A DNA stretch of 45,506 nt from Singulisphaera sp. GP187 (GCA_945888705.1 CAMDAQ010000005.1:1-45506); one strand, 5' to 3'; counted from the first letter of the stretch, positions 18,956-28,602 are shown. A program made the numbers and translations. The notes: a model not told the origin generated them from the sequence alone.

Positions 18956-19228
18956 ATGGCCAAGGCTGTCGTCGATCCGCAGGAACTCCGCCGCTTCGCC
19001 CACGACCTGAAGAAGTTCAACGGCGAGCTGCAGGCCGGGCTGGGCACGCTCGGTGCACGCATGGGCACGCTGCAGCAGACCTGGCGCGACCAAGAGCAGC
19101 AGAAGTTCCAGGAGGAGTTCGAGCAGACCGTGAAGGTGCTGCAGAAGTTCCTCAAGGCGAGCGAGATCCATGTGCCGTTCCTGATGCGCAAGGCCGACCG
19201 CATCGACGAATACCTGCAGCAGCGCTGA
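18956..19228 (+). CDS. WXG100-like small helical protein
   Basis: The 90-residue protein is predicted to be two helices around a central turn T-W43-R-D, with no signal peptide and no membrane segment. Size, helical hairpin and central Trp fit the WXG100/ESAT-6 superfamily, whose members form dimers and are substrates or partners of type VII secretion ATPases. The glycine of W-x-G is replaced by Asp, and the C-terminal Y-x3-D/E export signal of mycobacterial members is missing (it ends E-Y-L-Q-Q-R). It is the first gene of a four-gene group ending in an FtsK/EssC-like ATPase, six bases before the next gene. The assignment rests on pattern and context. Confidence 0.7.
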   Translation: MAKAVVDPQELRRFAHDLKKFNGELQAGLGTLGARMGTLQQTWRDQEQQKFQEEFEQTVKVLQKFLKASEIHVPFLMRKADRIDEYLQQR

Positions 19229-19234
19229 CCGGGC

Positions 19235-19906
19235 ATGGACGGCGCCAACGTCAAGTCGATCGACGCGATCACGCGCTTCAAGGCGACGATCGCGGCAGCG
19301 CGCGATGACCTGGCCCGCGCGCTCGCCGAGGCCGACAGCGACATCGATCGTGCGCAGCTCTGGATCGAGCGCGAGGCCCCCGCGTACTGGAAGCGCCAGC
19401 TGACGCTGCGCGCCGAGGAGGTCACGGTCTGCAAGAGCGCGCTCTACCGCAAGCAAGTCACGGTGAGCGCCAAGGACTCCAAGCCCAGCGTGGTCGACGA
19501 GAAGAAGGCGCTGCAGCGAGCGCAGGCCCGGCTTGCCGAGGCCGAGGCCAAGGCCAAGGCGTGCAAGCGCTGGGCGACCACGTTCCAGCGCGAGGTCATC
19601 CTGTTCAAGGGCACGATGTCGGCGATGCAGACGGTCGTCGAGCGCGACCTGCCGATGGCGGTGGCGCTCATGAACCGCATGGCCGACGCACTGGCGCGCT
19701 ACGCCGCGCCTGAGCCCGTCGAACTGCAGTCGATGCTGAAGGCCTTGGAGGACTCGGCCGAGAGCACCCGGCGGACGGGATCGGGGGACGCGCTTGCTGG
19801 CGCGGCGTCGGCGAGCGGCGGCGTGGATCCCGAGGGATCGACCGACGCTGCCGACGGTGGATCGACCGATGGCAGTGACGGGCCCGCCGACGGAGGTGCC
19901 GCATGA
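19235..19906 (+). CDS. Coiled-coil protein of the FtsK/WXG100-like locus
   Basis: The 223-residue protein is strongly helical from residue 8 to about 180, with heptad-like coiled-coil segments (about 85-115 is almost all Ala, Glu, Lys and Arg). A well-ordered core around residues 45-60 contains R-E-A-P-A-Y-W-K-R-Q. The last 40 residues are low-complexity Gly/Ser/Asp. There is no signal peptide, membrane helix or enzyme motif. It lies six bases after the WXG100-like gene and overlaps the next gene by four bases (ATGA). In size and helical content it resembles the longer WXG100/LXG-type partners of secretion ATPases, but no family with known function can be named. Confidence 0.8.
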   Translation: MDGANVKSIDAITRFKATIAAARDDLARALAEADSDIDRAQLWIEREAPAYWKRQLTLRAEEVTVCKSALYRKQVTVSAKDSKPSVVDEKKALQRAQARLAEAEAKAKACKRWATTFQREVILFKGTMSAMQTVVERDLPMAVALMNRMADALARYAAPEPVELQSMLKALEDSAESTRRTGSGDALAGAASASGGVDPEGSTDAADGGSTDGSDGPADGGAA

Positions 19907-20118
19907 GCGTGCAAGGAAGCAAGGCCACGATCCAGCTCGCGGTCAAGGAGGTACGTACCAAGTGGTCACGTACGCGCGAGGAGTGGAACGACTCGGTGAG
20001 CCGGTCGCTCGAAGTGAACGTGGTTGACTCGCTCGAAGACCGGGCCCGCATGGCGATCCTCGCGCTCGAGAAGATGCAGGAAACGCTCCAGCGCATGCGC
20101 CGTGAGTGCAGCGAGTAG
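19903..20118 (+). CDS. Second WxD small helical protein of the locus
   Basis: The 71-residue protein starts in an ATGA overlap with the coiled-coil gene. It is predicted to be a helical hairpin with a central E-E-W28-N-D turn, and the second half is amphipathic (S-L-E-D-R-A-R-M-A-I-L-A-L-E-K-M). The W-x-D turn matches the T-W-R-D turn of the first gene, so both may belong to one WXG100-like group. It has no signal peptide. It ends 17 bases before the GTG start proposed for the ATPase. Function unknown; a small partner or substrate of the ATPase is the natural hypothesis. Confidence 0.75.
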   Translation: MSVQGSKATIQLAVKEVRTKWSRTREEWNDSVSRSLEVNVVDSLEDRARMAILALEKMQETLQRMRRECSE

Positions 20119-20122
20119 CCCG

Positions 20123-20128
20123 TACACT
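20123..20128 (+). promoter_or_regulatory. -10 box just before the FtsK-like gene
   Basis: TACACT ends seven bases before GTG 20136, the same spacing as at the leaderless starts elsewhere in the window. It supports GTG 20136 as start and suggests a second promoter for the ATPase. Confidence 0.4.
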
Positions 20129-20135
20129 CGCGCGC

Positions 20136-23100
20136 GTGCCGCCCGATTTCATCCAGAGCAGGTCGCCCTCGATGACCGAGTCGGTGGGCGCTGCATGGGC
20201 CCTTCTGTCCGCTGCCGCGCCGCGCCGTGAGGCTTCGATCGCGCAGGCCACGGCGATCCGTGACGGGGTGCGACTGACCGTGGGGCGTCGCCGGCAGGCC
20301 GAGCTCGTGAAGGCGCGCGCGGATCACGAGCTGGATGTGGCCAACGCCGCCAAGGATGCGGAGGCCGCGGTGATCGCCGCGAAGGCACGCGCGGCAGAGC
20401 TCACGCGTGAGCTTGCGGTGTGGGACGAGACGAGCCGCCGCAGGCTCGAGGACGCGGTCGAATCACGGCGCCGCAAGATCAAGCACGACCTCGACCACGC
20501 GGTCTGGCAGGCCGAGGCGATCCACGAGGAGGCGATCCGGATTCCGGGCCGCGACCTTGAGGCGTATCGAGCCCACCTTCAGGCCCGCGTGGCTGAGCTC
20601 GAGCAGCTCATGGCGCAAGCGAAGGCCTTCGTGGCGCGGTGCCGCATGCGGATGCCCGCCGAGCCAGGCCTCGACGATGCCGCGGCGACGCAGGCCGGTG
20701 CACAGCCGGAGCTGGCGATCCAGCAGCAGACCGAGGTCGTGCGCGGCCTGAATGCACAGCTCGGGCAACTGTGGCTGCCGGGGCTCTTCCGCGGTCCAAT
20801 CCTGCTGGCCCCGTGGTTCCTGTTCGCGGCCATTGGTGCCGGTGTCGGTGCCCTGATGAACGATGGGGTCGGTGGCATGCCCGGGCGGTTGATGCACGCG
20901 GCCTACGGCGCGGGCGGCGGGACGCTGCTCACGGTGGTGATGGCCATCGTGGCGTATGGGGTCGGTCGCCGAAGGCTGCATGCTGCGCTGGCGCCGTCGC
21001 TGCAGGCAAGCGCGATCGCGCATGCGGCGATGAAGTCAGCGCTGGCGCGAGCCGAGGAGGCCAAGCGGCTGAAGGAAGCGCTCGTCACCGGCCAGCGCGA
21101 TGAGTCCCTTGCCGAGGCCAACGCGAAGTATGGCCCGATGCTCGACGAGCTCGAGGCTCGACGCGACGAGAAGCTGGCCACGATCGAGCAGACCGTGCCG
21201 GCAAAGCGCACCGAGATCGCCACGCGGCTGGCCGCTCAGCTCAATGATGCTCGCGTGACCCGCGAAGTCCGCGTTGCGCGGGCGGCACGCACCCTCGAAT
21301 CCTCCGTGACATCGATCGATGACCGTGCCCGCGCCGAGGTGCTCGCTGCCGAGGCAACGTGGAACCAGGCGTGCACCGACGAGCGCTCGGCGTGGTGCTC
21401 GGCGCGCGACGAGGCGGCCAGCATCCTTCGCGCGCTCTGCGCGGCCGATGCGGCCCTCTTCCCGGCGTGGCATGCGGTCGATGCTGCATCGTGGGCTCCG
21501 GTGCGCCAGCCAGGCCCCGCGGCCCGCGTCGGGCATTGCGTGCTCGACGTCGAAACGGTGCCGGGGGCGTTGCCCGCGGATCCGGATCTTGCGTGGCCGT
21601 CCGACCTGCCGAGCGCGCTTCGCGTGCCGGTGGCTCTGGGGTTCCCGCAGCATGCCTCGTTGCTGCTTGAGTGTGGGCACGAAGGCCGGGCGCAGGGCGT
21701 GGCCATGCTGCAGCAGGCCATGCTCCGCGTGCTGACGGCCATGCCTCCGGGCAAGGTGCGCTTCACGATCGTCGATCCGGTCGGCCTGGGCGAGGGCTTC
21801 GCGAGCTTCATGCACCTTGCCGACGAGCATGAGCAGCTCATCGGCGAGCGGATCTGGACCGACCATCGTCACATCGAGCAGAAGCTGACCGATCTCTCCG
21901 AGCACATGGAGACGGTCATCCAGAAGTACCTGCGCAACGAGTTCGCCAGCATCGAGGACTACAACCAGCAGGCTGGCGAGATCGCGGAGCCCCTGCGTGT
22001 GCTCGTCTTCTGCGACTTCCCCGCCAACCTGACCGAAGCCGCGGCGAAGCGGCTTGCGGGCATCGTGAACTCGGGCGCGCGATGTGGCGTGCACACGATG
22101 ATCCTGCGCGATGAGCGGCTCGAGTGGGTGCCGGGCATCGATCAGGCGGACCTGCGCGCGCGAAGCCTGTGCCTGCAGCATCGCGATGGCCGCTGGGGCG
22201 TCGCGAGCCATGGCCTGCAGGGGCTGCCGTTTGAGCCCGAAGTGCCCCCTGCTGCCGAACGCCTGATCCCGCTCCTGCGGCGCATCGGCAAGGCAGCGAA
22301 GGAGGGCAGCAAGGTCGAGGTGCCGTTCGAGATGATCGCGCCCAAGCCCGATGCGCTCTGGTCGGGATCGACGGCGACGAGCGTGCAGGTGCCGCTGGGC
22401 CGCACCGGCGCCACACGGTTGCAGATGATGACGCTTGGGGTGGGGACGAGCCAGCACGCGCTGATCGCAGGCAAGACGGGCTCAGGCAAGAGCACGCTCC
22501 TGCACGCCTTGATCACGAATCTTGCGCTGTGGTATAGCCCGGACGAAGTCGAGTTCTACCTCGTCGACTTCAAGAAGGGCGTCGAGTTCAAGACCTATGC
22601 CACGCACCGGCTGCCGCACGCGCGCGTGGTGGCGGTCGAGAGCGATCGTGAGTTCGGGCTCTCGGTGCTCCAAGGGCTCGATGGCGAGCTCAAGCGGCGC
22701 GGTGATCTCTATCGCCAGCTCGGTGTGCAGGACCTGGCTTCGTATCGTCGCACGGGGCACCCCGTGGTGCTGCCGCGCGTGCTGCTGATCATCGATGAGT
22801 TCCAGGAGCTCTTCATCGAGGATGACCGCATCGCGCAGGATGCCAACCTGCTGCTCGACCGTCTCGTGCGCCAAGGCCGCGCCTTCGGCATGCACGTCGT
22901 GCTGGGGTCGCAGACCCTCAGCGGCGCGTTCAGCCTGGCGCGCACGACCATGGGACAGATGGGCGTGCGCATCGCGCTGCAGTGCTCGGAGTCCGACAGC
23001 CAGGTGATCCTGTCCGACGAGAACCTTGCGGCGCGGCTCCTGAGCCGTCCCGGCGAGGCGATCTACAACGATGCGGGCGGCCTGCTTGAGGGGAACAGCC

Positions 23101-24050
23101 CGTTCCAGGTGGTGTGGCTGCCTGATCAGGTGCGCGAGCAGTGGCTCAACCTCGCGCAGCTCAAGGCGCAGGCCGAACCGCCCAAGCGGCCGCTCGAGAC
23201 GATCATCTTCGAGGGCAACGCCCCTGCTTCGCTCGAGGCGAACGCCGTGCTTGCCGGCCGCGCGCCGGCTGGGACAAGCCCGCTGGCGCCGAGCCTTTGG
23301 CTCGGTGAAGCGATCGCGATCAAGGATCCCACGGCGATCCGCCTGCGTCGCATGTCGGGGGCGAACACCATCGTGGTCGGCCAGCGCGACGATGCGGCGC
23401 AAGCGATCTGCGCAAGCAGCCTGCTGTCCCTGGCGGCGCAGGCTCCTGGTGCGCGCGTGCTGCTGCTTGATGGCACGACCGCCGACGATCCTGCGTTCGG
23501 TGCGCTCGAGGCGCTCGGTCGCTCGCTCGGGCTGGATGTGGTCACGGCCACGCCTCGAGAAATGCCCGAGCGGATGCAGGAGCTTGCGGCCGAGGTTGCA
23601 AGCCGGCAGGAGTCCGGCGCGGCGGATGGCGCCACCATCCTGCTCATCGCGCATGGGCTGCACCGCATGCGCGCCTTGCGGCGCAATGAGGATGACTACG
23701 GTTTCGGCGGCGGCGACGGTCCGCCCACGCCGGACAAACTCTTCATCGCGCTCGCCCGAGAGGGCCCGGCGGTCGGCGTACATGTGCTCGCGACGGTCGA
23801 TACCGCGACGAACATGGGGCGCGTCCTCGATCGCAACGGCCTGAGAGAGTTCGACAACCGCGTGCTCTTCCAGATGAGCGCCACGGACTCGAGCACCATG
23901 GTCGATTCGCCGGCCGCCTCGCGACTCGGGCCCGAGCGCGCGATGCTCTACAACGAAGAACTCGGAATCGCGGAGAAGTTCCGCTTCTACGCCTGGCCCG
24001 AGCGCTCGTGGCTCGAGGCCACTGCGGCGCGGTTGCGCGCCGGAGCCTGA
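20136..24050 (+). CDS. FtsK/EssC-like membrane-anchored ATPase
   Basis: The product is about 1304 residues. An N-terminal coiled-coil region (about 30-200) leads to two membrane helices (about 222-241 and 258-277). A second coiled coil follows (about 290-440), then three successive FtsK/SpoIIIE-type modules. Module 1 (about 500-700) lacks a P-loop. Module 2 has Walker A G-K-T-G-S-G-K-S-T (near 779) and Walker B L-L-I-I-D-E-F (D887-E888). Module 3 (about 1060-1300) is degenerate. Tandem ATPase modules after two membrane helices are the plan of EssC/EccC, the motor of type VII secretion. GTG 20136 is chosen because of the TACACT box; ATG 20172, preceded by GAGCAGG, is the alternative. The last 64 bases overlap the convergent hrpA gene. 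Confidence 0.85.
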   Translation: MPPDFIQSRSPSMTESVGAAWALLSAAAPRREASIAQATAIRDGVRLTVGRRRQAELVKARADHELDVANAAKDAEAAVIAAKARAAELTRELAVWDETSRRRLEDAVESRRRKIKHDLDHAVWQAEAIHEEAIRIPGRDLEAYRAHLQARVAELEQLMAQAKAFVARCRMRMPAEPGLDDAAATQAGAQPELAIQQQTEVVRGLNAQLGQLWLPGLFRGPILLAPWFLFAAIGAGVGALMNDGVGGMPGRLMHAAYGAGGGTLLTVVMAIVAYGVGRRRLHAALAPSLQASAIAHAAMKSALARAEEAKRLKEALVTGQRDESLAEANAKYGPMLDELEARRDEKLATIEQTVPAKRTEIATRLAAQLNDARVTREVRVARAARTLESSVTSIDDRARAEVLAAEATWNQACTDERSAWCSARDEAASILRALCAADAALFPAWHAVDAASWAPVRQPGPAARVGHCVLDVETVPGALPADPDLAWPSDLPSALRVPVALGFPQHASLLLECGHEGRAQGVAMLQQAMLRVLTAMPPGKVRFTIVDPVGLGEGFASFMHLADEHEQLIGERIWTDHRHIEQKLTDLSEHMETVIQKYLRNEFASIEDYNQQAGEIAEPLRVLVFCDFPANLTEAAAKRLAGIVNSGARCGVHTMILRDERLEWVPGIDQADLRARSLCLQHRDGRWGVASHGLQGLPFEPEVPPAAERLIPLLRRIGKAAKEGSKVEVPFEMIAPKPDALWSGSTATSVQVPLGRTGATRLQMMTLGVGTSQHALIAGKTGSGKSTLLHALITNLALWYSPDEVEFYLVDFKKGVEFKTYATHRLPHARVVAVESDREFGLSVLQGLDGELKRRGDLYRQLGVQDLASYRRTGHPVVLPRVLLIIDEFQELFIEDDRIAQDANLLLDRLVRQGRAFGMHVVLGSQTLSGAFSLARTTMGQMGVRIALQCSESDSQVILSDENLAARLLSRPGEAIYNDAGGLLEGNSPFQVVWLPDQVREQWLNLAQLKAQAEPPKRPLETIIFEGNAPASLEANAVLAGRAPAGTSPLAPSLWLGEAIAIKDPTAIRLRRMSGANTIVVGQRDDAAQAICASSLLSLAAQAPGARVLLLDGTTADDPAFGALEALGRSLGLDVVTATPREMPERMQELAAEVASRQESGAADGATILLIAHGLHRMRALRRNEDDYGFGGGDGPPTPDKLFIALAREGPAVGVHVLATVDTATNMGRVLDRNGLREFDNRVLFQMSATDSSTMVDSPAASRLGPERAMLYNEELGIAEKFRFYAWPERSWLEATAARLRAGA

Positions 24051-27000
24051 GTGCGGACGACGTCATCCCACAACCGCTCGAGCCGCTGTTCAGAATGACC
24101 CGCCGCAGCGTGATCCTGCGCGAACACGGTGAGTTCCCATTCGAGCTCGGCGTTGCGGAACGTGTCCCCGGCGGCCGTCGCCGAAGCGCCCGATGAATCT
24201 TCGAGCGCGCGGGCGCGCCAGGCGAGGACGCGCTCGAGGTTGGCTTCGTCACGGGCCGCACCACGGTCCTCGATGCGCTGCAGGCGCGCCTCGAGTGCCG
24301 CGAGTTGCCGTGGAAGCGATTCCCATGCGCGCCACGACAGGGTGCGTGCGGCATCCGCGGGCAGGACGCGCGCGTGCATCGCGCGGACATCGTCGATCGA
24401 CCGTTGCCATGCTGCCGGTGCGGGCGCATCGAGCATGCGGGTGATGCGCTGGTCGATGCGCCAGACCGCGATCGCGAGCGGAAGCGCTTCATGGACGAAG
24501 GCCCACGCCCGTTCGCCGATCGCAGCCACGCAGGCGTGGAAGGCATCGCGATCTCGCGGCAGCGCATCGTTCGGAACGCCCTTGAGGATCGCGAGTCGGC
24601 TGACTTCGGCGACGACATGCGGCTCGAGCAAACGATGGCTCGCCGCCGTGCAGGCCTCATGGAACGAAGGATGATGGCGAACCTGCTCCGCCAATCGCGG
24701 CTCGAGCGCATCGAACGCGAGCTCCCGGACGGCTGCGGCATGCATGGTCAGCGCATGCGCGGCATCGGACTCGATGAGGAGCGTGGCGCCCCCCGCCGTG
24801 GCCTGCAGCGCGGGGTGGCCCGTCACGGCGTGCCCGGCAAGGTCGAGCTCGATCGACGCGGGCAGTTCCGGCCAGGGCCAGTCGTGCGAGGAACGACCGA
24901 GCCACGGTCCCCAGCCCACGGCGTGCATGGACGCCTCGTGCCAGGCCGATCGCGCCGCGCTGTGGTGCTTGGCCTGCAGCGTGCGCAGGTCACGCGATCG
25001 GTCGATGATCCCGGTGGGCCCGCGCACGATGAACGCGATGCGCAGGTGCGGCTCGAGGGCATCAAGCGCAAGGTCGGTTGGCTGCACGGCGAGTCCGGTG
25101 TAGGACGAGAGCCATGCGGAGAGTCGACCCCTGAGCGATCCCGTGCGATCCGCAAGGTCCGCGGCCGCTTCGTGTGCCACATCGGCCGCGGGGATGCAGC
25201 GCGTGCGGATCCGCTTGGGCAGCGTTCGGATCAGCGCTTCGATCAGCTCGTCGTGGCGACCCGGCACAAGCCAGTCGTAGGCCTCTGGATCGGCGAGTCC
25301 CAGCACCGCCAGCGGCAGCTCGGCTTCGATGCCGTCGTTCGAGGCTCCGGGTTCGTGGTGGTACTGCAACGCAATGTGCAGGCCGTGGTCATCGAGCGCG
25401 TCGGGGTACGCGCTCGGTTCCTGCGCTCGCTCGGGATCAGCGAGCAGGTCCTGCTCGGTCATGCGAAGGCTGATGGCGTGCCGCTGGTCACGCAGCCATG
25501 AGCGGAAGCTGGGCCAGGCGTGCAGTTCGGCCGGCAGACGAGCGTCGTAGAACTCGAACTCGCTGTCGCGACCTGCGACCAGGTCATGTCGCCGCTCGCG
25601 CTCCTGCCGGGCGAGCAGCCGTTCGCGCAGCGCGATGTTGTCGGAGATGACAGCGCAGCCTCCCGGCAGCTCGCCGTCGATCAGGGCACTCTGGATGAAG
25701 ACTTGGCGTGCACCCGCGGGGTCGATCGGGCCGAATGGCACGCGGCGCCGGGGTATCAACGTGAGTTCGCCCATCGTGGCTCGCTCCCATGCGGCGACGT
25801 GTCCGGTCTCGATGCGCCAGTGCGGTTCACTGACGGAGCGCTCGACCATGTGCGGCGCCACGGCCTCGACCCATTCCGGCCTGATGCGGGACGCATCGCG
25901 CAGCCAGCGTCGGGCGGTCTCGACCACCTCGACCGCGACGATCCAGCGGGCCTGAGCCTTGGCGAGTGCGCTCGAGGGATGCAGCTCGGCGATCTGGCCG
26001 CTGGGCAGGCGGTACGTGCCATCCTCCTGGCGATGCGCCACATGCGAGACGAAGCCCGCGAGGATGGTGCGGTGCACGCGTTCGGGGTCGCTCTCCTCCG
26101 CGAGCGGCGGGACCGTGCCGGTCAGCCGCTCGGTGGCAAGGCGCTTCAGCTGAGCGTGCAGTTCATCCCACTCCCGCATGCGCATCGGGCTCAGGAACCG
26201 CTCGGCACACCAGCGCCGTCGAGCGCTGGAGCCCAGCTCGGTGCACGCGACCCTCCACGCTCGCCAGAGTTTGAGCGTGCTCATTGCATCGCTGCGCTCA
26301 TCGCGCAGCAGCGCATGCGCCAGGTCCGCGCTCGCCGTGGCAGCCGCCGGTCGGTCGCGGGGATCCTGGATCGCCATGCGTGCAGCGAGGATGAGCGCCT
26401 CGGCCAGGCACGTGTTGGCGTGGCCAGCCAAGATCGTGCGCGCGATGCGTGGATCGAGTGGCCACTGCGCAAGGTCACGGCCGAGCCGGGTCAGGCGCAG
26501 CTCGTTGGTGAAGGCCCCGATCTCGATGAGCGTCTCCTGGGCTTCGCGCACCAGTCGAAGCGAGGGCGGATCGATCCACGGGAAGTGCTCGGCAGCGCCG
26601 AGCCCGAGTGCCGACAGCTGCAGCACGACGCCGCTCAGGTTGGCGCGCTGCACCTCGGGCACGGTGAACTCGGGGCGCAGATCATGATCGGCTTCGCTGA
26701 ACAGCCGCACGCAGAGCCCCGGAAAGAGACGCCCGGCGCGACCTGCGCGCTGGCTGGCGCTGGCCCTCGAAATCGGCTCGATCGGCAGGCGCTGCAGTCG
26801 ACTGCGCGGGCTGTAGCGGCTCAGGCGCACCAGTCCGGAGTCGACGACCCAGCCGATCCGCGGCACGGTCAGGCTGGTCTCGGCAATGTTGGTGCAGGCG
26901 ATGATGCGGTGCGCAGTACCCGGCGCGAAGATGCGGTCCTGCTGGTCGCTGGGCAGTCGCGAGTAGAGCGGCAGGACCTCGACGCCGTGGAATCGGCCAC

Positions 27001-27913
27001 GAGCCGCTTCGACGAACTCGTGGATCTCGCGCTCGCTCGCAAAGAAGACGAGGCCATCGCCGCGTGCTTCGTCGAGGCAACCGGCGACCGCCTCGACGGA
27101 GGCCTGCACGAGATCGCAGTCTGCGCCGGCCACCGTCGGTGCGTAGCGGATCTCGACAGGATGCGTGCGTCCCTCGACCTCGAGGACCGCTGCGCCATCG
27201 AAGTGCGCCGCGAAGCGGGCGGCGTCGAGCGTGGCGCTGCTGATGATGACTCGGAACTCCGGGCGCTGACGCAGGATCTTCCGGAGCGCGCCGAGCAGGA
27301 GATCAATGTTCAGGCTCCGCTCGTGGGCTTCGTCGACGATGACCGCGTCGTGCCGAAGGAGCAGCGGATCCTCGCGCAGCTGGGCCAGGAGCACGCCGTC
27401 GGTCAGGACCACGAGGCGGGATCGCGGTGAGGCGCTCGATTCGAAGCGGACTTGGTGGCCCACGGCTTGGCCCGGTTCGGTGCCGAGCTCGTGCGCGATG
27501 CGCGCGGCGACGCTGCGCGCCGCGACGCGCCGTGGCTGGGTGTGGGCGATCGTGCCGTCGATCCCGAGCCCTGCCTCGAGGAGCATCTTCGGCACTTGGG
27601 TGGTCTTGCCCGAGCCCGTGGCCGCGCTGATGACCAGGACCTGGTGCGTGCGCAGCGCGGCGTGCACGTGATCGCGGCAGGCGCTGATGGGAAGTTCGGG
27701 CGGATACCGGATCGTGAGTGCGTGGGAACTGCGCGAGATGCGCAGGTCGCTCGAGCGCTGGATCGCAAGCTCGATCGCGCGATGGAGCTGGCTGTGGGGC
27801 TTGCCCTCGCGCACTAAGCGCTCGTAGCTGCGCAGTTGCCGACGCAGCGGCGGCAGGTCCGCGCGCAGGCACTCGGCAAGGCGCGCCTGGAACATCGCGA
27901 GGGCGCTGGACAC
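23987..27913 (-). CDS. hrpA: HrpA-family ATP-dependent RNA helicase
   Basis: The roughly 1308-residue protein is a DEAH-box helicase of the HrpA type, which in Escherichia coli helps rescue stalled ribosomes and process mRNA. Motifs: [10 protein letters not shown] (near 100), [12 protein letters not shown] (194-197), S-A-T-L, and the Q-R-A-G-R-A-G-R motif VI. Winged-helix and OB regions follow, then the C-terminal HrpA-specific domain ([13 protein letters not shown]3418-like). GTG 27913 lies six bases after a TACACT box; ATG 27895 is the alternative and loses only six residues. Reading further upstream would run into the tRNA gene. The 3' end overlaps the FtsK-like gene by 64 bases. Confidence 0.93.
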   Translation of the reverse strand: MSSALAMFQARLAECLRADLPPLRRQLRSYERLVREGKPHSQLHRAIELAIQRSSDLRISRSSHALTIRYPPELPISACRDHVHAALRTHQVLVISAATGSGKTTQVPKMLLEAGLGIDGTIAHTQPRRVAARSVAARIAHELGTEPGQAVGHQVRFESSASPRSRLVVLTDGVLLAQLREDPLLLRHDAVIVDEAHERSLNIDLLLGALRKILRQRPEFRVIISSATLDAARFAAHFDGAAVLEVEGRTHPVEIRYAPTVAGADCDLVQASVEAVAGCLDEARGDGLVFFASEREIHEFVEAARGRFHGVEVLPLYSRLPSDQQDRIFAPGTAHRIIACTNIAETSLTVPRIGWVVDSGLVRLSRYSPRSRLQRLPIEPISRASASQRAGRAGRLFPGLCVRLFSEADHDLRPEFTVPEVQRANLSGVVLQLSALGLGAAEHFPWIDPPSLRLVREAQETLIEIGAFTNELRLTRLGRDLAQWPLDPRIARTILAGHANTCLAEALILAARMAIQDPRDRPAAATASADLAHALLRDERSDAMSTLKLWRAWRVACTELGSSARRRWCAERFLSPMRMREWDELHAQLKRLATERLTGTVPPLAEESDPERVHRTILAGFVSHVAHRQEDGTYRLPSGQIAELHPSSALAKAQARWIVAVEVVETARRWLRDASRIRPEWVEAVAPHMVERSVSEPHWRIETGHVAAWERATMGELTLIPRRRVPFGPIDPAGARQVFIQSALIDGELPGGCAVISDNIALRERLLARQERERRHDLVAGRDSEFEFYDARLPAELHAWPSFRSWLRDQRHAISLRMTEQDLLADPERAQEPSAYPDALDDHGLHIALQYHHEPGASNDGIEAELPLAVLGLADPEAYDWLVPGRHDELIEALIRTLPKRIRTRCIPAADVAHEAAADLADRTGSLRGRLSAWLSSYTGLAVQPTDLALDALEPHLRIAFIVRGPTGIIDRSRDLRTLQAKHHSAARSAWHEASMHAVGWGPWLGRSSHDWPWPELPASIELDLAGHAVTGHPALQATAGGATLLIESDAAHALTMHAAAVRELAFDALEPRLAEQVRHHPSFHEACTAASHRLLEPHVVAEVSRLAILKGVPNDALPRDRDAFHACVAAIGERAWAFVHEALPLAIAVWRIDQRITRMLDAPAPAAWQRSIDDVRAMHARVLPADAARTLSWRAWESLPRQLAALEARLQRIEDRGAARDEANLERVLAWRARALEDSSGASATAAGDTFRNAELEWELTVFAQDHAAAGHSEQRLERLWDDVVRTQAPARNRAAVASSHERSGQA

Positions 27914-27919
27914 GCACAA

Positions 27920-27925
27920 AGTGTA
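27920..27925 (-). promoter_or_regulatory. -10 box of hrpA, probable leaderless start
   Basis: TACACT on the minus strand ends six bases before GTG 27913 (TTGTGC between) and 24 bases before ATG 27895. Confidence 0.5.
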
Positions 27926-27945
27926 GGGCGCGATCGTTGCCGCGC

Positions 27946-27966
27946 GGATGCGGCTCTGCCGCATCC
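27946..27966 (-). terminator. Hairpin downstream of tRNA-Val(UAC)
   Basis: GGATGCGGC and GCCGCATCC form a perfect nine-pair stem with a three-base loop, 15 bases after the tRNA 3' end. No U-tract follows, so it is a likely but unusual terminator or a 3'-processing structure. Confidence 0.5.
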
Positions 27967-27980
27967 AAGAGCTCACGCAG

Positions 27981-28054
27981 TGAGCGCTACAGGACTCGAA
28001 CCTGTGACCCCCGCTGTGTAATAGCGGTGCTCTAACCAACTGAGCTAAGCGCCC
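27981..28054 (-). tRNA. tRNA-Val (anticodon UAC)
   Basis: The 74-base gene folds as a cloverleaf. Acceptor GGGCGCT pairs with AGCGCTC (one G-U), the anticodon stem CCGCT/AGCGG holds loop ATTACAC, and the T-arm is ACAGG-TTCGAGT-CCTGT. The anticodon TAC reads GUA and GUG (and perhaps all four Val codons). The discriminator is A and CCA is not encoded. The T-stem is identical to that of the tRNA-Val(GAC) 25 kb away. Confidence 0.95.
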
Positions 28055-28080
28055 GGCGCGCCGAGTCTATCGCGCAAGCC

Positions 28081-28602
28081 TCACTCGCCCTTGCGAAGGA
28101 AGTACGTGAACTCCTTGGTCGGCAGGTTGGCGCATGCGCCGCTGGCTTCGGTCGTGCCTCGTTCCGTATCGACTTGGAAGACGTGCCAGCCTTCTCCGCC
28201 GACCTCGTACCAGATCTCGTCGACCTTCTCCTGCCAGAATGCCCCCGCCGCGGCCATCGACGGGAACTCCTGGTCCCAGGATGCCTTCGGCGCCGACGCT
28301 GGCCCGATGCTGCCCCTGCAGATGAAGCGGCCTTGGTCATCGCTTCCGTAGGACGCGCGACCACCAGGTGACTCGAAGATGCGACCTTCGCAGGCGTTGC
28401 CGGCACCAGCGAGGGTCCAGACCTCGCGGCCCCGGGCGAAGTGCCAACGGTCAGGCGCTTCGGAGAGGTTGCCCGCCATGGCTTCGCTGGAAGCGTTGGG
28501 GCGAAGCATGCTCGTGCCGATCGCCCCCGCGGCGAAGGCCGCGAGGATGATCATGGTGAATCGACGCTGCAAGCGATGGGCTGGAGGAGTCACGGTGGTC
28601 AT
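28081..28602 (-). CDS. Membrane-anchored small protein, function unknown
   Basis: The 173-residue protein has a basic N-terminus and one hydrophobic segment (about 15-33), followed by a soluble domain presumably outside the cytoplasm. Four cysteines are visible (near 70, 94, 156 and in the hydrophilic region), including G-N-A-C-E-G and F-I-C-R-G, which may form disulfides. Trp-rich stretches (W-H-F-A-R-G, Y-E-V-G-G-E-G-W-H-V-F) suggest a small beta-rich domain. I do not recognise the family. A CACAAT box ends six bases before the ATG. The gene lies between tRNA-Val(UAC) and the divergent FlgI-like gene. Confidence 0.7.
   Translation of the reverse strand: MTTVTPPAHRLQRRFTMIILAAFAAGAIGTSMLRPNASSEAMAGNLSEAPDRWHFARGREVWTLAGAGNACEGRIFESPGGRASYGSDDQGRFICRGSIGPASAPKASWDQEFPSMAAAGAFWQEKVDEIWYEVGGEGWHVFQVDTERGTTEASGACANLPTKEFTYFLRKGE

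Noticed and set aside
25520-27430. A 636-codon open frame antisense to hrpA
   Set aside because: hrpA has all helicase motifs in this region; the antisense peptide is low-complexity and has no recognisable motif.
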